64,000 nucleotides of DNA from Climacteris rufus (GCA_013398175.1 VZRZ01000388.1:124001-188000), one strand, 5' to 3'; shown: positions 1-12,539, numbered from the stretch's first letter. Notes: a model not told the origin generated them from the letters alone. Numbers and translations are program-made.

Positions 1-484
1 ATTAAGAGGATGAAAAAATTAGTCATTTTACCTATCAAAGACTGTTTTTTACAGGACAAGGGGAAGGGCAGACAAAATTAATCAGGGGCATGATGAGTGA
101 AGATACATGGCTTTATTATATCTGTTTCAAACTATGCTTGAAATCAGTTGAAATCCAAAGGTAGAACTTGTGTTAGGAACAGCTAGTTATGCACATGTGT
201 GGCTGTACACAATCATTTTCACTGGTTAAGCACTGCTAAGAAAAGCATCTCTACGAGGGTAGAATATGTGATTCATCATCAGGAAGGTAAAGAGCAGTGC
301 AACTGAGATGTAAATGGAATTATCAACCTCAGGAGAGTTATACCTGGCTCTAGCACAGCTGCCTTGTTTTTGTAACACTGATGTAAAAGATGGGCTGCAT
401 TGCTTCTAGAGTGCTGTGTGTCTAAAAACTTTCATCTCCCACTTCCTGGGCTGTTGTGACTTGAAATTACTTTCCTCCTCCTAG
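1..484 (+). other. BHMT: BHMT intron, 3' end
   Basis: This is non-coding DNA ending in a pyrimidine-rich tract and the acceptor AG at 483-484, which opens the first BHMT exon in the window. I see no repeat family or RNA gene in it. It is assigned to BHMT because the next exon starts in mid-codon (two bases complete a glycine codon), so at least one coding exon lies upstream, outside the window. Confidence 0.75.
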
Positions 485-667
485 GTGCTTCTATTGTTGG
501 AGTCAACTGCCATTTTGATCCAGAAACTTCCCTGGAAACTGTGAAGCTGATGAAAGAGGGCTTGCAGGCTGCTAAACTGAAAGCCCACTTGATGTCCCAG
601 CCACTTGCTTTCCATACACCTGACTGTGGAAAGCAGGGGTTTATTGATCTTCCGGAATTTCCCTTTG
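485..667 (+). CDS. BHMT: BHMT exon (probably exon 6 of 8): betaine-homocysteine S-methyltransferase
   Basis: BHMT transfers a methyl group from betaine to homocysteine, giving dimethylglycine and methionine. It is a cytosolic, zinc-dependent (beta/alpha)8-barrel enzyme, strongest in liver and kidney. This 183-base exon reads from GASIVGVNCHFDP to LPEFPFG. Counting back from the later GGCC motif with no gaps puts the cysteine of GVNCHFDP exactly at human position 217, one of three zinc ligands. The acceptor is CTAG before 485 and the donor is G|GTAAGA after 667; both ends split a glycine codon, and the phase matches the next exon. Exons for about residues 1-208 lie left of the window. The paralogue BHMT2 is unlikely because the long C-terminal arm is present further on. 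The exon number is inferred from the human gene. Confidence 0.95.
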
Positions 668-3600
668 GTAAGACTAGGGTGTCTTTTTTGTTGTTGTTGT
701 TTCGTTTGTTGTTGTTTGGTTTTGTTTTATTGATTTTTCCTGGCTTTTTTTCCCCCAGCTTTTAGTAAAGCTGAAGTTGCAAGGTGTCAATACAATAATG
801 AGTCCTAGTTATCCTGTCTCCTATTTTCCAGACACATTAAAGTGTAATATTGGAATAATCATCCATATAGTGAGAATACTTCAGTAGTATCACAGCATGT
901 GACTCAATGTGAAATGATGAAAACAGTTAAAATGCCACAATTTAACTCAGTTAAAACATGTTCTTCCTCATGCTATAGAACATTGTTCAGGACAGCTGTA
1001 AACAGTCCAAAGAAATCAACAGCAGCAAATGCACTAAAAAAACCCCATTATTCTAGGCTATGACATCTATCCCACAAGGTCTATGTTTACCTGTGTAGGG
1101 ATTTAATGTGCAATGCATGTGCAGAATTGGATATAGGAGCATTATTATTGCACTCCAAATAGTTCAGTCTTGTAAGTATGACTGTCTAATGTAAGTGAGA
1201 TTAGAGAGAAACCAGAAAGGACACTTTAATGTTGCTAAAAAATTAGCAGTTTGGAGAAGAAGTGCATCATGTGCTCAGCAGAAACTCTACAAAAACTGAA
1301 AAATTCAGCCATTTAATGTATATATAAGGCTTGTGTATTTAGGGTTATTTTCATGTGAGATATAAAGGATCCCTTTAACATAAGGACAAAATCAGCTTAA
1401 ACATTGTAAGGCTGATTAGAAAATTCTTTCGTTTTCAGATACCATATACCCTTCTCTTCAACAGCAAACTAAATGGTATTTAAACATTCACAACTTGAAG
1501 TTGCAGAAAAAAAAAAAAGAGAAATAGATGTGATTTTCAGGAAGTTTGTTGCTTTTCTTTAAATTCATCTCTTTATATAAATGAAGGAAAGAGAATAAAG
1601 TATAAGCCTGAGGCATTCATTAAATGGTAATAACATGTCTGAGTTCTGAAAATATTCTAAGACATTTAAAAGTGTTAGAACCTCATTTATCCTATTCATT
1701 CTTTCATATAGCTCCTCTGATTGCAAGCAAAAAAACCTAATCAAACAGATGCAGTAAGTGATCAAGTGAATTGAAGGATTCACTCTTTGGTTTGTTGTGC
1801 TTCTTGATTTGTGTGTGATATGCAATCTGTATGAGAGCTTGGCATTCAGAACTTCCATGAATAATTGATTGATGAAGAATGGTTCTGTGAATGTTTTCAA
1901 AACCAGAAGTGGCAACTGATCGCTTGACAACAGACAAGCAGTTTGGTAAATCATTGTTAAACTGACTCAATTACCTACTTTTTGTGAAGGCAATAACAAA
2001 AAGATATTTACATATCTGAAAAGTCTATAAACTCTCTACAGGCCAAGAAGATCTCAGTTGCTAGGAAAGCATTAGCTATGTTGTATAGACAAACTCCAGT
2101 GTCTAGATGCAGTATTTATTTTTCTGTATAACTTTTTCCATTTCTCTGTGTTTCTCTTCTGTGTTACTGCAATTTCTCTGAAATGTCAGTAGTTAAATAA
2201 GGACAATGTTTTAGAAAGAAATGTCCTGGTCAGTGAAAGCTTGGAGATATACAGAGGCACAAATCTAGGCACAGGTTGCAACTTTTCTCATCAAAAACTA
2301 TGAAGTCAGACTTATTTAATTCTGAATAAAGCCAAGAAAAGGATTGCAGACATGGAAAACAGAATGTTATTCAATTTTGGGGAAGGTGTCTCTCCACTTT
2401 AGAGACAAAGGTGTTGTGTGGAACAGTACCATTTGCTTTGCAGAAGTCCAGAAAGGTGACACCAGTTGCTTGCCCATCATAGAAGGCCACCGAATTTGTA
2501 GGCACAATTTGCCCTCAGTGAAGCCATGTTGGCTGCCACCAATCACATCCTTATTTGCCATGTGCATTAGCATAGTTTCCAGGGGATTTGGTCCATGGTT
2601 TTGCTGGGCATTGTGAGACTGACTGGTCTGTAGTTCTCTGGGTTTTCCTTTTTTGCCTTTTTAAAAATGTGGGTTATGTTTCCCCTTTCTCCAGTCACTG
2701 TGAACTGCACTGGACTATTGCAAGTTTTCAAATATGATGGACAGTGTCTTAGCCACTTCCTCTGCCATCAGACGCATTCATCTCATCAGGTCACATGATA
2801 GTGACAGTGTTCGGAGAAGACAGGGAAACAATCTATCCTGTTCCACTGAAGTTTAGTTGCTTATACAGACACAAATTGAGTGCACAATGATGCATTCTTA
2901 CTGTTGATCCTTTGTATAAATTTTGCATTAGCTTTTTAATGGTATGTGAGAGAAAAAGGAATAACGAATTTGTGCTTCTGTTGCTTTCTGTCATATCTGC
3001 AGCACTGTACAAAAGCTTGTTTTTATTTGAACAGCTTTCTAATATGCTTAATCTAAGTTTTCCATGTGATATTAGACCACCTACTTTTCCTTTGTCCAGT
3101 CTTTCCCTCTGAGACCAATAATTTTCTGTTTAAGAATATTAAATCATCTTCCTTCTGCTTTTTAATTTTTGAACCTGTTTCTTAACTACACAGCGGACTG
3201 AGAATATATCTGCCTTGTATCATCTTCTTGCATGTTAGGTGATTTTGTGAAAGGACATAGGGAGAAGAATCCTACCTCACTACTGTGTTGCTGAAGCCTT
3301 ACTACCTCAACCACAGCTTCTTTGCCCAGCAGAGTGTTCAGTATACAGACGTGACGCTGCACTTGCCTGATGACCATGCTGGTTCATGTCCTGCAAATGT
3401 GCATGTGCATTAAGAAGTGGGAGGATTTCTATTATTTTATTCCTCTCTATTTATTTCTCTAAGTTAGTTCTTCAGTCCCCGATCTTTTCAGTTATGCTGC
3501 TCTTGTGCCTCCTGCTCTTTGAGGTGTGCTTTTCCTTGCTCTTTTCATTTTCTATTCCTTTCCTTCTACAACTCCTTCCTCTCAGCTCTTGTTATTCCAT

Positions 3601-4262
3601 CACTCTGCTCAACACAACCTGCAACAGAGAGAATATTTCAAAATAAAAATTGCATCCTAAGTTACTTACACACAGAACCTTCCACAAATAATGAAGTGGT
3701 TTAGGACAACAAGCTGCTCACGGCTGGGATTATAACTGAGGGATGGTCTAAGAAATAGCTACAGATCCCAGCTGAAACTACTGGCTGCCACTAACTGATC
3801 ATGGAGAAAAGTGTAATAAGCATTCCTAAGGAATAATGAGCAGAATTATTCCTATACAGGTAGGCTGATACCTTCTGCTTTCACAGATTAGTGTATGGTA
3901 ATCAGATTTCCCAGGTTATTTATTAGGAAATATAGCCGTAGCATTGAAAGTGTTCCAGTACTTCAGCTAAGAACTCTGGCAGAATGGGAAACGTGATCAG
4001 CCTCAGAAGATACTAGGTGCTGTTTTGCAAGGCCAAAAAATATTACAAGCACAGGTCAGTAGAGCACAGCAGAATCTGAAAGCTGGACTTCTGAAAGTTT
4101 GAATCACTCATTCTAGGTCAGACAGTTCAAACGTGTACGTCTGCATCTACAGCCACTTTTGCAAATAGTGTGCAAGTGTTTCAACAACATGATTCCTTAC
4201 AACAAAATGAATGCAAATGGAATGGACCGTGATGGAAACTTAAGATATGAATGTGTTTGCAG
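668..4262 (+). other. BHMT: BHMT intron (3.6 kb)
   Basis: The intron runs from donor GTAAGA at 668 to acceptor TTTGCAG ending at 4262. It starts with a T/G-rich stretch of TTG and TTTG units (about 686-730), has a short A run near 1507-1520, and contains an antisense CR1 fragment (2345-2810, listed separately). The rest, 730-2340 and 2811-4240, shows no gene, RNA gene or recognised repeat. The open frames there lack family similarity and lie in AT-rich sequence. Confidence 0.85.
2345..2810 (-). mobile_element. CR1 LINE fragment, reverse-transcriptase region of ORF2, antisense
   Basis: Read on the - strand, about 2367-2573 gives a peptide with QHGFTEGKLCL, the eroded form of the QHGF-KG-SCLTN segment of the CR1 ORF2 reverse transcriptase. 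The + strand stretch around 2605-2700 is the complement of the CR1 segment coding for the conserved 'GNYRPVSLTS' region. Stops and frame changes break the frame, so this is a dead, 5'- and 3'-truncated copy inside the BHMT intron. The right-hand boundary is uncertain and homology may fade past 2810. Confidence 0.75.
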
Positions 4263-4491
4263 GTCTGGAGCCAAGAATTGTAACCAGATGGGACATTCAA
4301 AAATATGCAAGAAAGGCCTATGACTTAGGAATTCGTTTTATTGGAGGCTGCTGTGGATTTGAACCATATCATATCCGAGCAATAGCTGAGGAGTTGGCTC
4401 CTGAAAGAGGATTTTTGCCAGAAGCTTCTGAGAAACATGGTAGCTGGGGTGATAACCTGAGCATGCATACCAAACCATGGGTCAGAGCAAG
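4263..4491 (+). CDS. BHMT: BHMT exon (probably exon 7 of 8), zinc-ligand Cys-Cys pair
   Basis: This 229-base exon starts by completing the split glycine codon, then reads LEPRIVTRWDIQKYARKAYD and continues to MHTKPWVRAR. It contains GGCCGFEPYHIRAIAEELAP; the two adjacent cysteines fall at human positions 299 and 300, which with Cys217 bind the catalytic zinc. The stretch from GFLPEASEKHGSWG begins the arm that leaves the barrel. The acceptor is TTTGCAG; the donor is AG|GTACGT at 4492, splitting an arginine codon that exon 4973-5147 completes. There is no frameshift or missing ligand. Confidence 0.96.
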
Positions 4492-4972
4492 GTACGTTTA
4501 TCTGACCTGGAAACCAACATACCTCTTGCAAAGGCTTACATTGCTCTACACGGCAGACTGGCTTAGCTGATATGGACATTTAAATATCACTGTGAACATT
4601 CTATGTTTAGAATGGTATGTTTTATGTTTAATAATTTTAAAGAATTAACACTGACCTAAGAGCAGAGAAAGGGGTGAAGGAGAAGTAGGGGAACTCCTAT
4701 GAATGTAATTCCTGAAAATGTAAAGGAAAAACTGACAGAGTACTGTAAATCAATTCCTAATGGTGACTGGCTTACACTATTCCTTTCAAAGCTGGAAAGA
4801 TACTTTTAAAGATACTTTTTAAGCATGTAGCATTCAATTGCATATTTTCATTCATACTTCTGTATGTCAATCTGTACAAGTTAGATGACCTTTTGCAATG
4901 GTCATTTAAACCACATTTCCTTCAATATTATGAGGTCCTGAAAAAAACTCTGAATTACCTTTCTTTCTTTAG
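4492..4972 (+). other. BHMT: BHMT last intron (481 bp)
   Basis: This short intron has a GTACGT donor and a TTTCTTTCTTTAG acceptor ending at 4972. It is AT-rich and contains no repeat or RNA gene that I recognise. Confidence 0.9.
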
Positions 4973-5147
4973 GGCAAGAAAAGAATACTGGCAGAATCTG
5001 AACCCTGCTTCAGGCAGGCCATATTGTCCTGCCATGTCAAAGCCAGATGGCTGGGGAGTGACCAAAGGAGCCAGGGAGCTGATGCAACAGAAAGAAGCAA
5101 CAACTGAACAACAGCTGAAAGAGCTCTTCCAGAAACAGAAGATGTAA
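4973..5147 (+). CDS. BHMT: BHMT last coding exon, C-terminal oligomerisation arm and stop
   Basis: The exon completes the split arginine, reads ARKEYWQNLNPASGRPY, then MSKPDGWGVTKG and EATTEQQLKELFQKQKM, and stops with TAA at 5145-5147. This is the C-terminal arm that packs BHMT subunits together; Trp352 of the human enzyme (in KEYW) is kept. Numbered on the human protein, the chain ends at residue 403, three residues short of the 406 of human BHMT (which ends FKSQ after KQK). The extended arm separates this gene from BHMT2, which is truncated there. Confidence 0.96.
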
Positions 5148-5340
5148 TCCATTGCAGTTGTGTAAATCTTAGAATGATTTATCTACAGACCATCTCATGC
5201 CTCACAAGAAAATCTGTGAAGATGACTACCCTATTGATTTATCAGTTAAAATGAAATGAAAGAGACAAAATGCAGAGAGAATGTGATTACATAGTAAATA
5301 TGTCTAACTTTGACAATAAAATCTTTTTCTGGACAAATAG
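5148..5340 (+). terminator. BHMT: BHMT 3' UTR and polyadenylation signal
   Basis: A canonical AATAAA at 5315-5320 lies 168 bases after the BHMT stop codon and is followed by a T-rich stretch. Cleavage would be expected about 15-25 bases later, near 5335-5345. No other AATAAA lies between the stop and this site. It gives a short 3' UTR of about 190 bases. A longer isoform using a downstream site cannot be excluded. Confidence 0.75.
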
Positions 5341-7295
5341 TTTAGAGAATACACAGTCAAAAGTAATTTTGGATTCTCATAATAATTGAGCTCCTGTTAG
5401 CTAGGTGCCATTAATTGGGTGGACACAGAAATTCCTGGAAAGTAATAATTGGCTCAGCTTACCTGTGAAAAAAGAAAAAGCCATTTATAAATATGGTATC
5501 AATGGACTGCAACTCCCAAATCTGTTTTCAGTTTGGTATTAAGCAAGAGCTTCCTCAGACCTCAAGATTTGTTGAGGGCTAGTTCAGGAACACATAAGCT
5601 GCCAATACTTCAGACACACAATTATTTGCAGTCATTTTCCTGGTGTCAATAGAACAAAAATAAACTGAAAATATAATTGCAATGAAAACATAAGGAAAAT
5701 GAGATCTGGCAGGAATTTCTTATATACAGCGGGAGAGGTTCAGAGAACTTTTGGAAGAGAAAAATGGCAGGTAGATAAGTCCGTTTTTGTCTCATGGTAC
5801 CATGTACACAGGATTTGCCCTTCTGGAGACTAAAAGGCTTAAGAAATTATTCTGCAATTAAAAATAAAGTCAAATAAATTAAAAATAATATGATAGAATA
5901 GTATTGTGTTATCTTCACACCTTAAATCATAAGAGCTCAAACAGAATAATGTATCTCCAGTAAAAAACTAATTTTCAAGTGATGCAGCTGATTTCTGGAA
6001 ATCTCATTTTAAATACTTGGTTATCTTAAAATAGCAAAAAACCTGAGAGGTTCTAAAATGTAGCTTCTGTTTATGAGAGTGGCAGAACCTGACATTAAGG
6101 GGTTTTTTAAGCTGATTGATTCACTCTACAATCCTAGTTGTAACACATGAAAACATCTTTTGGGAAACAGATTGATCCACCTAAATTAAGAAAACCCATG
6201 GACATTTGTGCAGTGATTTTGCTGAGAAGGGTTTTCATAGGAAGGGTACCACTATATTTGGAATTTGTAAAGCACACATTTCCACCATTTATTTTTGTGA
6301 AATACCACACAAATTACATTTCTCTCCAGAATGTAATTCCCACCCATCCTACATTAAGGCAAATACCTTTATGAAAATCTCATTCTCAAAGTTAGTGTTG
6401 AAAGCTTTAATTTGACTACTTTTTCTGTATAAGCTTATATCATTTTTTCTATCCATGTTGGTATTCTGCAGTTCAGGAAACACTTAAATATGAAACACTT
6501 GGGAAAACACAATGGGAAACTTCAGGTGCCCTTTTCTGACTGTTATTGACAGACAGATATAAGCCTCCCTTCCCCAGGCTTATAACATTTTGAAATACTT
6601 ACTAACTGAAAATTTTGCCTGAAAGTCAAAAGCAGACAAATCAAGAAAGTAAATGTTTTAAAAAGTAGATAATTTGGAAAGTGTCCATGTAAGTATATAT
6701 GCATGACATTAAACTCCTTTCCTTCCTAAATGCTTCTCAACATTATCTCTCTGCAGAAAGTGGAATAATGCAAAATCTGTAAAACAGAAAGGCCAGGTCT
6801 TGATCACCACCAAAATGCATGTAGCATTAAGGATATGGGCATGATTAGATGGCTTAAAATACAGGCTACGATTAGTGTTTCGGACAATCATTACCTCTTT
6901 AGGGACTTGTGTGACATAGAATGCAGCTTGACCATCATATACTAACTATATTAGCAGCTGGGCTGATTTTTTGGAGACTGTCATAACATGCAGAAAATTG
7001 TATTGAAGTGAATGACTTCACTACACAGAATACAGAGGAACCTGGTATTTATGAAGATGATATGATTTTGAATTTTTAGATACCCAGTTTGAAAATGATG
7101 ATTTCTAACACACTAACAATGATGAGAAATAATTAAAGGCAATTTGAAGACATGGAAAATGACAGTTGGCCCAAAGGGGATGAATCAAACATTCCCTGTT
7201 CTATTCATATCATGGACTGGACTTCTAAAGGAATTGACAGTGGGATGAAAAGAAGTTCAAGGTGCTTTATTGATCACCAAAGAACCCTAATCTGT
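5341..7295. other. Intergenic, nothing recognised
   Basis: AT-rich DNA just downstream of BHMT. I find no coding similarity, RNA gene or transposable element in it. The open frames (the longest about 75 codons) look like chance. Confidence 0.6.
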
Positions 7296-7445
7296 CAAAA
7301 AAACCACCCCCCCCCAAAATATCCAACACTCCCTGCCTTAAAAAAAACCCAAATAAACAACAACAACAAAAAAAACCACACAAAAAAAACCCCACAAGCT
7401 AAAAACCACCTGCATAAAAACATCTCATGAAACTCAAAAAACCAC
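7296..7445. repeat. A/C-rich low-complexity tract
   Basis: An irregular A- and C-only tract: runs of AAAAAAACC, a run of nine C at 7307-7315, CAACAACAA units and repeated AAAACCACC. Almost no G or T occurs over about 130 bases. The purine/pyrimidine asymmetry makes it polymorphism-prone. It may be the decayed tail of an old retroelement, but no body is recognisable. Confidence 0.8.
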
Positions 7446-7786
7446 CAACCTGCAAAGCCAACCAAGCTTTCTTTCACATTTCTTTCTATGTAACGTCTTT
7501 GGCATAAGGGAACTGTTAGATTTGTTAAAGGTTTTTAATGGTTAATTACATGACTTGTCAAGGAAATAAGAAAGGCTGACAGCACAGTCTTTGGAATTTT
7601 TTTTCCTGGAAAGCCTGTCTGAAAACTTAGATAGGAAATGAAAGGTGCTTTTGAAGACTAGGTCCTGTATTTAGTACCCTAAGGATCATTTATTTTTAGG
7701 AGAAGATTTTTGTTTATGCTGTTTGGAAATAAACCTAATGATGGAGCTTCCTTGCCAATGCCAGATTACTTCAATGTCTACAATCA

Positions 7787-8125
7787 CAGGATCACAGAAT
7801 ATCCTGAGTGATCCACAAGGATCATGTCTGGTTACTTCACTCTTCTTAACAAATTTTTCCTAATTTGAATATTCCTTGGTGGAATTCAAGTCCATTGTTT
7901 CTTTTCAGCTCATTAGAGATGTGAAGACATGAAGAATTTATTCCTTTGCTGAAGTCTTTATACATTCAAATGTTTACATACATTCCTTATTTCTCTCTCA
8001 ATCAAAAAGACTCTGTTCACTCATTCTTCCCCTGTGTCCTCTGAGACTGTGATTTGTCATAAAGCCAGAAATCACCTCCATCAGATCTTTGCCCAGAGCA
8101 TCCTACCTCTATGTTTTTTTTTTCA
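7787..8125 (-). mobile_element. Old CR1-like LINE 3' fragment, antisense
   Basis: The + strand opens with ATCACAGAATATCCTGAGT followed by ACAAGGATCATGTCTGGTT, the complement of a CR1 3' end. It continues into a much eroded stretch (TTCAAGTCCATTGTTTC, then TTCCTTATTTCTCTC) that keeps the order of CR1 terminal sequence. No open frame survives. Divergence is high, so the subfamily and the right edge are uncertain. Confidence 0.55.
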
Positions 8126-9342
8126 AACTGTGAGAAGAAATTAAGAGATCTGAACTTTGGAAGTTCAGATCCAGAAGCAAAAACCCAGTTTTACTCCTGA
8201 GGGTTAATGTCAGAACAAAAGGGACCTGAAAAAATCAACTTCAGATGCTACTTGCTGTCTTCACTACACCTGGCTACATATTTAGTTAACTCTGAAGTTT
8301 CCAAGAATCTCATGCAAAAAGAAGGCCTAAAAACCTGCTGTGTAATGGTCAGAAGTTGGCCTTGTTTATCTGTAAGCCACAGAAATGCAAGGAGGGCTTT
8401 ATAATGAAGGAAATTAGGAAGTAACAAAAATTACAGAAAACAGCTTTCTCCCCCTGTTCTTTTGAAAAGAAAGTTTTCTAAGAATTCTATGAAATCTGAC
8501 ATTTCTAGGTATCGCAAATTTCTTCCTAAAACAGTTGGTGGCTCTGCCTTCTCTTTCAGCCCTATACACAAATGTAATGGGACATTCAGTGACGTGTTTA
8601 AAATGTAAACACCAACAGAAGTGGATTTGTGTATCTGTCTTGTTCTACTCCATTGACTGCATAAAATACTGAACTAATATATAAACTAGTCCTGCATTAA
8701 GTACAGACACCATTGAAATAGGATGGGCAGAATATTTTCATAAAATACATTGTTTCAGCAGTTTGCTTTGTTACAAAATTCTTCATTACCTTTTCTTTAT
8801 GTTCCACTTTGTTGAGAGAGATGGTCTTTGGCATAAATTTCATGGAATCATGATACTAAATTTTGTCAATTGTGTACACTTCTATATTTACAACTCCTGA
8901 GACAGACAGCAGTCAGTTATATCCCAACATTAGGAATCTGAAGATGGATTTTCCATACATTTTGGTCAACTTTACTTCAGAACTTCTGTGTCTAGTAAGG
9001 TTGTATATCTGCAAAGAAAAACAAATTTGGGTAATGGAACCTGATGCAATCAGAGTGGGGAGTATGAATTTCAAAGCAGATTGAGAAATGTGTGTTTGGA
9101 ACAGAGACAAGAAGTGTGACTCTTACCTCACAATTAGCAACCTCACAATTAGCAACAGCAAACATGCATCCATCAAACTAAGCTTTACAAGCATTACCAG
9201 TTGTCATTGGGTGGTTCAAGAATGTTTTGTAGCTGTCATTGGCAAATATTTGCATGTCATCCCTTCCGTGCAATTGAAGAAAGATTAAGTGACAACAGTA
9301 ACACGGGAAGGAAATTCCACGATCCATTTTTATTTATAATCA
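8126..9342. other. Intergenic, nothing recognised except a 15-bp duplication
   Basis: There is no gene or known repeat. At 9126-9155 the 15-base unit CCTCACAATTAGCAA is present twice head to tail with no difference. Confidence 0.6.
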
Positions 9343-9425
9343 GTCAATCAATCAATCAAACATACAAACAAACAAAAAATGGGTCAGTTCCACCCAAGGA
9401 AAAAAAAAAAAAAACAAACCGAGAA
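9343..9425. repeat. Simple repeats (TCAA)n, (ACAA)n and poly-A
   Basis: TCAA units at 9343-9360 run into ACAA/ACAAAC units to about 9378. A run of 14 A follows near 9401-9414, ending in ACAAACC. This is a compound microsatellite with no linked element recognised. Confidence 0.8.
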
Positions 9426-12400
9426 TAAAAAGACTCTACTATACTTTAGCTCAAGCAGCAGTGTTTTTCCACCCCATGCAGAAAGTTTGCATGTTCTTTT
9501 CTATTATGTCAGCTGGTATACTGCAAGATCCTGCTGGCTCTTCCTACAAAGGTTTTTGTAAAAAAAGCACTTCTCAGGAGCATCACAGTTTTACAGACCC
9601 ATGGGAAATCAAAGATGTGTCCTATGAAGGCAAAGGCTTTTTAAAAAATCCTGTTTCACAGTATATAATTTCTTCTTGGACCTTTTCTGTGTGATGAAAT
9701 CTCAGCAAATTGTACTGTCCAAACACGGGCCTGAAGCAACCTGTGCGAACACTGCCTCCAGGTGGCTCTGTGCACGGCTACAGCACTCGGGAAGGGGGAG
9801 CCTCTAATGGCTTCTCAGGTCTGCATACACAGACAGAAACCAGAAGAGCTGTTAATTTCGACTTAATTTCAGAACAGGCTTAATTACACGTGTATTTGCT
9901 ACTTAACAAGGAAGTGTTTTCTTTACAAGAACTGTAAAAGCTAATTAAGTCTCGAATTGTGCAACATTTCACTCTTATTTTACTTCCTCGATAAAAGGAC
10001 TGATTGGACCAAAGTTTTTCCTTGAAAATTGCCAGTTTGCTCTTATCTTAAAAAAATGAAACTGCATAAAAGGTAGACAAGCATTTTACATTATAGAGAA
10101 TGGGACAGTGGACAGAAAAGTTGGAACAGGGACAGGACAAAGGCAAAGAGGCACGGTTTGCAATATTAAATGAGGTACAGCACAGCATCTACCACACAAG
10201 AGGGCAGAATTTACATCTGATAGGCATGAAGAGCTGTGCCATCTATAGCCACTGCTTTCTGCAAGGGTGGATCTTGAAAGGTGTCTCTCTGTTATCCTGG
10301 CAAGGCTGCGCACAACTGAACAGCAAATTGAGGGTATATTCTTTAAACCTTCTACTGCTTTTCCTAATGCTTCTGTTCATATGAGAATTCTTGTCTCAGA
10401 CAAATCATTGTTATTTCACCCTACTTTCATACTGCTACACCTATGTTTAATGTGACTGGTTCTCCTGGTTCTTCTAGGCAGACAGGACTCTAAAAGATAA
10501 TTAGTATTTGCACCACTGACCTGAAAGACAATTTGCTTTTCTTTTTCCAGACCTGAAGCTGTACATGTTCCATTCTGTTCACAGTGATACGGCAACACAA
10601 AGGAGCACAAACAGGATTAGCTGTTTTGTCTAGAAATGAAGCAATCTTTGTGTGTCATAATGATACACCTGAATCTTATCCATCAGCTTCTACCCACATG
10701 TGGGAATATAAAACATTGCAAAGGTGTGAGAGTGTGGCCATGACAGCTGATACGCCAGTTATCTTTAGGTAGAAAATTAAAATAGCTCATCAGTTTTGTC
10801 ATGGTAGCCTGTGGAAGAAAGGCTGCAAAGGAGTATGACAGTAAAGAATTAAATTAAATAATATGTTCATGCTTTACATTTATGCTTCACAGAATTGTTA
10901 CAAACTGCCCAAGATATAAAGCATAGCAACTCAGACCTTTTATTTTCACTTGTAATTTTTACCAGAATACTTAGTTTAGAGTGCCCTGAGGTGTTATTGA
11001 AAAGCTGTGTCTGGAAGTTGTCCTCAGCTGAGGACAGAAAGCACATAGCAGTATGTCCAAATAGTAATTGCCAGTATTTTTCAAAATATATGCAGAAAAT
11101 CATTTGGCTGAATGAGGATTTGGCCCTTGATCCAAAGTTTCATGCGTAAACTATGCAGAAATACTCTGCAAACCTGATTAGCTATTCTGTTCTCACTAAC
11201 ATATTCAGAAAAAATAATGGATCTAAATCATTAGTCCCTTGGGTTATTAACAACTGGGTAGATCACACACGTGAGCTTCCAATGCTGACAAACCTAAGTG
11301 CTTCACTCCAGACCTCTGGGCTTGCGCGAGTCCTGCAGTGGGTAGTCAGGATCAAGGCCAACAGTCAGTCGTAAAGTAGCCAACCACAGCAGAGGTACTA
11401 GAAGTAAGAATGGACTGCATTCACTACTAGGTATATCTTTACTGTTCATGGCACAGATTAATAGTCTGGCTAGAACAGTATCTGTTTCAGTAGGGTGTCC
11501 GGTTAACAAACATTTATCTGAAACATGCAGTGATTTTTGAGCCTATTCCATTAGTCAGCTTCTTAGCTGTAATAAATCTAACTAATAAATCAAAGCTCTT
11601 CTCATTCTTTTGTCCTAATATCCTGGCCTCATTTCTAGAAGTAGTGCCTAAATACGCGTTGTCCATGTGACAGACTTACTCATTAATTAAATATGGCCAT
11701 AAATGGTGCTTTGCAGACACATCTGGTAGGATTCTTCAGGTTTTTTTATACTCATGGAGAAAAAATACAGTAAGATTCCATAAACAAGCAAAAATCATAT
11801 TAATCTACAGGAGCACACAGTGAAACTTTTGTTATAATCTTAAGTGATCTGATGCATGGAATTCCTTAAAATAATAACACTCCACAACTCCAGATTTCCT
11901 CACATGTGAAAGATCGTTTCCATGTGAAAACCTGCTGCCCCTCAACGGTTTCTAAAGGAAACAACAGAACAACATAATCAAATGTTCAGAACAAGAAGAA
12001 CCTGCTTAGCATCCAGTGCTTTTTGTTAAGAATAAATTAACATCTAATTATTACAATTAACTATTTGGTTAATACTAAAGAACAGTATTATGTCAATGAA
12101 TAGTTTGTAAACAGTGTATTGATGATAACGTCAATTTGTTCTGCTTATGTCCTGAGCTTACAAATACCTCCTTCCATCCAAATAGTGTGTGTTGTTGTCA
12201 TTTCCTGTAGGATGACAATAAACTTTGAGTTAAATGTTAGCTATAGGTCACAGTAGATCCAAGAAATGTCAAGAGGAGAAATACTACAGTAGAGAAATTT
12301 TGCATTTCAGAAATTTGGCCCCGATGTTCAGAAGCATTCAATGTTTGCAACCATGGATTAAATCAATGTGACCCAACAGTTTTCATGACGCAAACAAAAT

Positions 12401-12539
12401 TCTTCACTGAGCAAAGAAAATAAGACTGGGATTCGTCATCTGAGCTAACATCTAGTCTCTACAACCACTAATAGCATGAATAAACAACAAGGACATAGCA
12501 GAAGGCTATGGTAATGAAAGTGCAATTCATCTGAAGAAG
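9426..12539. other. Intergenic; possible conserved regulatory patch near 9845-10010
   Basis: No gene or transposable element is recognised. Within it, 9845-10010 is dense in TTAATT/TAATTA homeodomain-type cores and has the palindromic E-box CACGTG at about 9888-9893. This makes it a weak candidate for a cis-regulatory element; without alignment to other birds it is only a suggestion. The remaining open frames show no family similarity. Confidence 0.35.
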
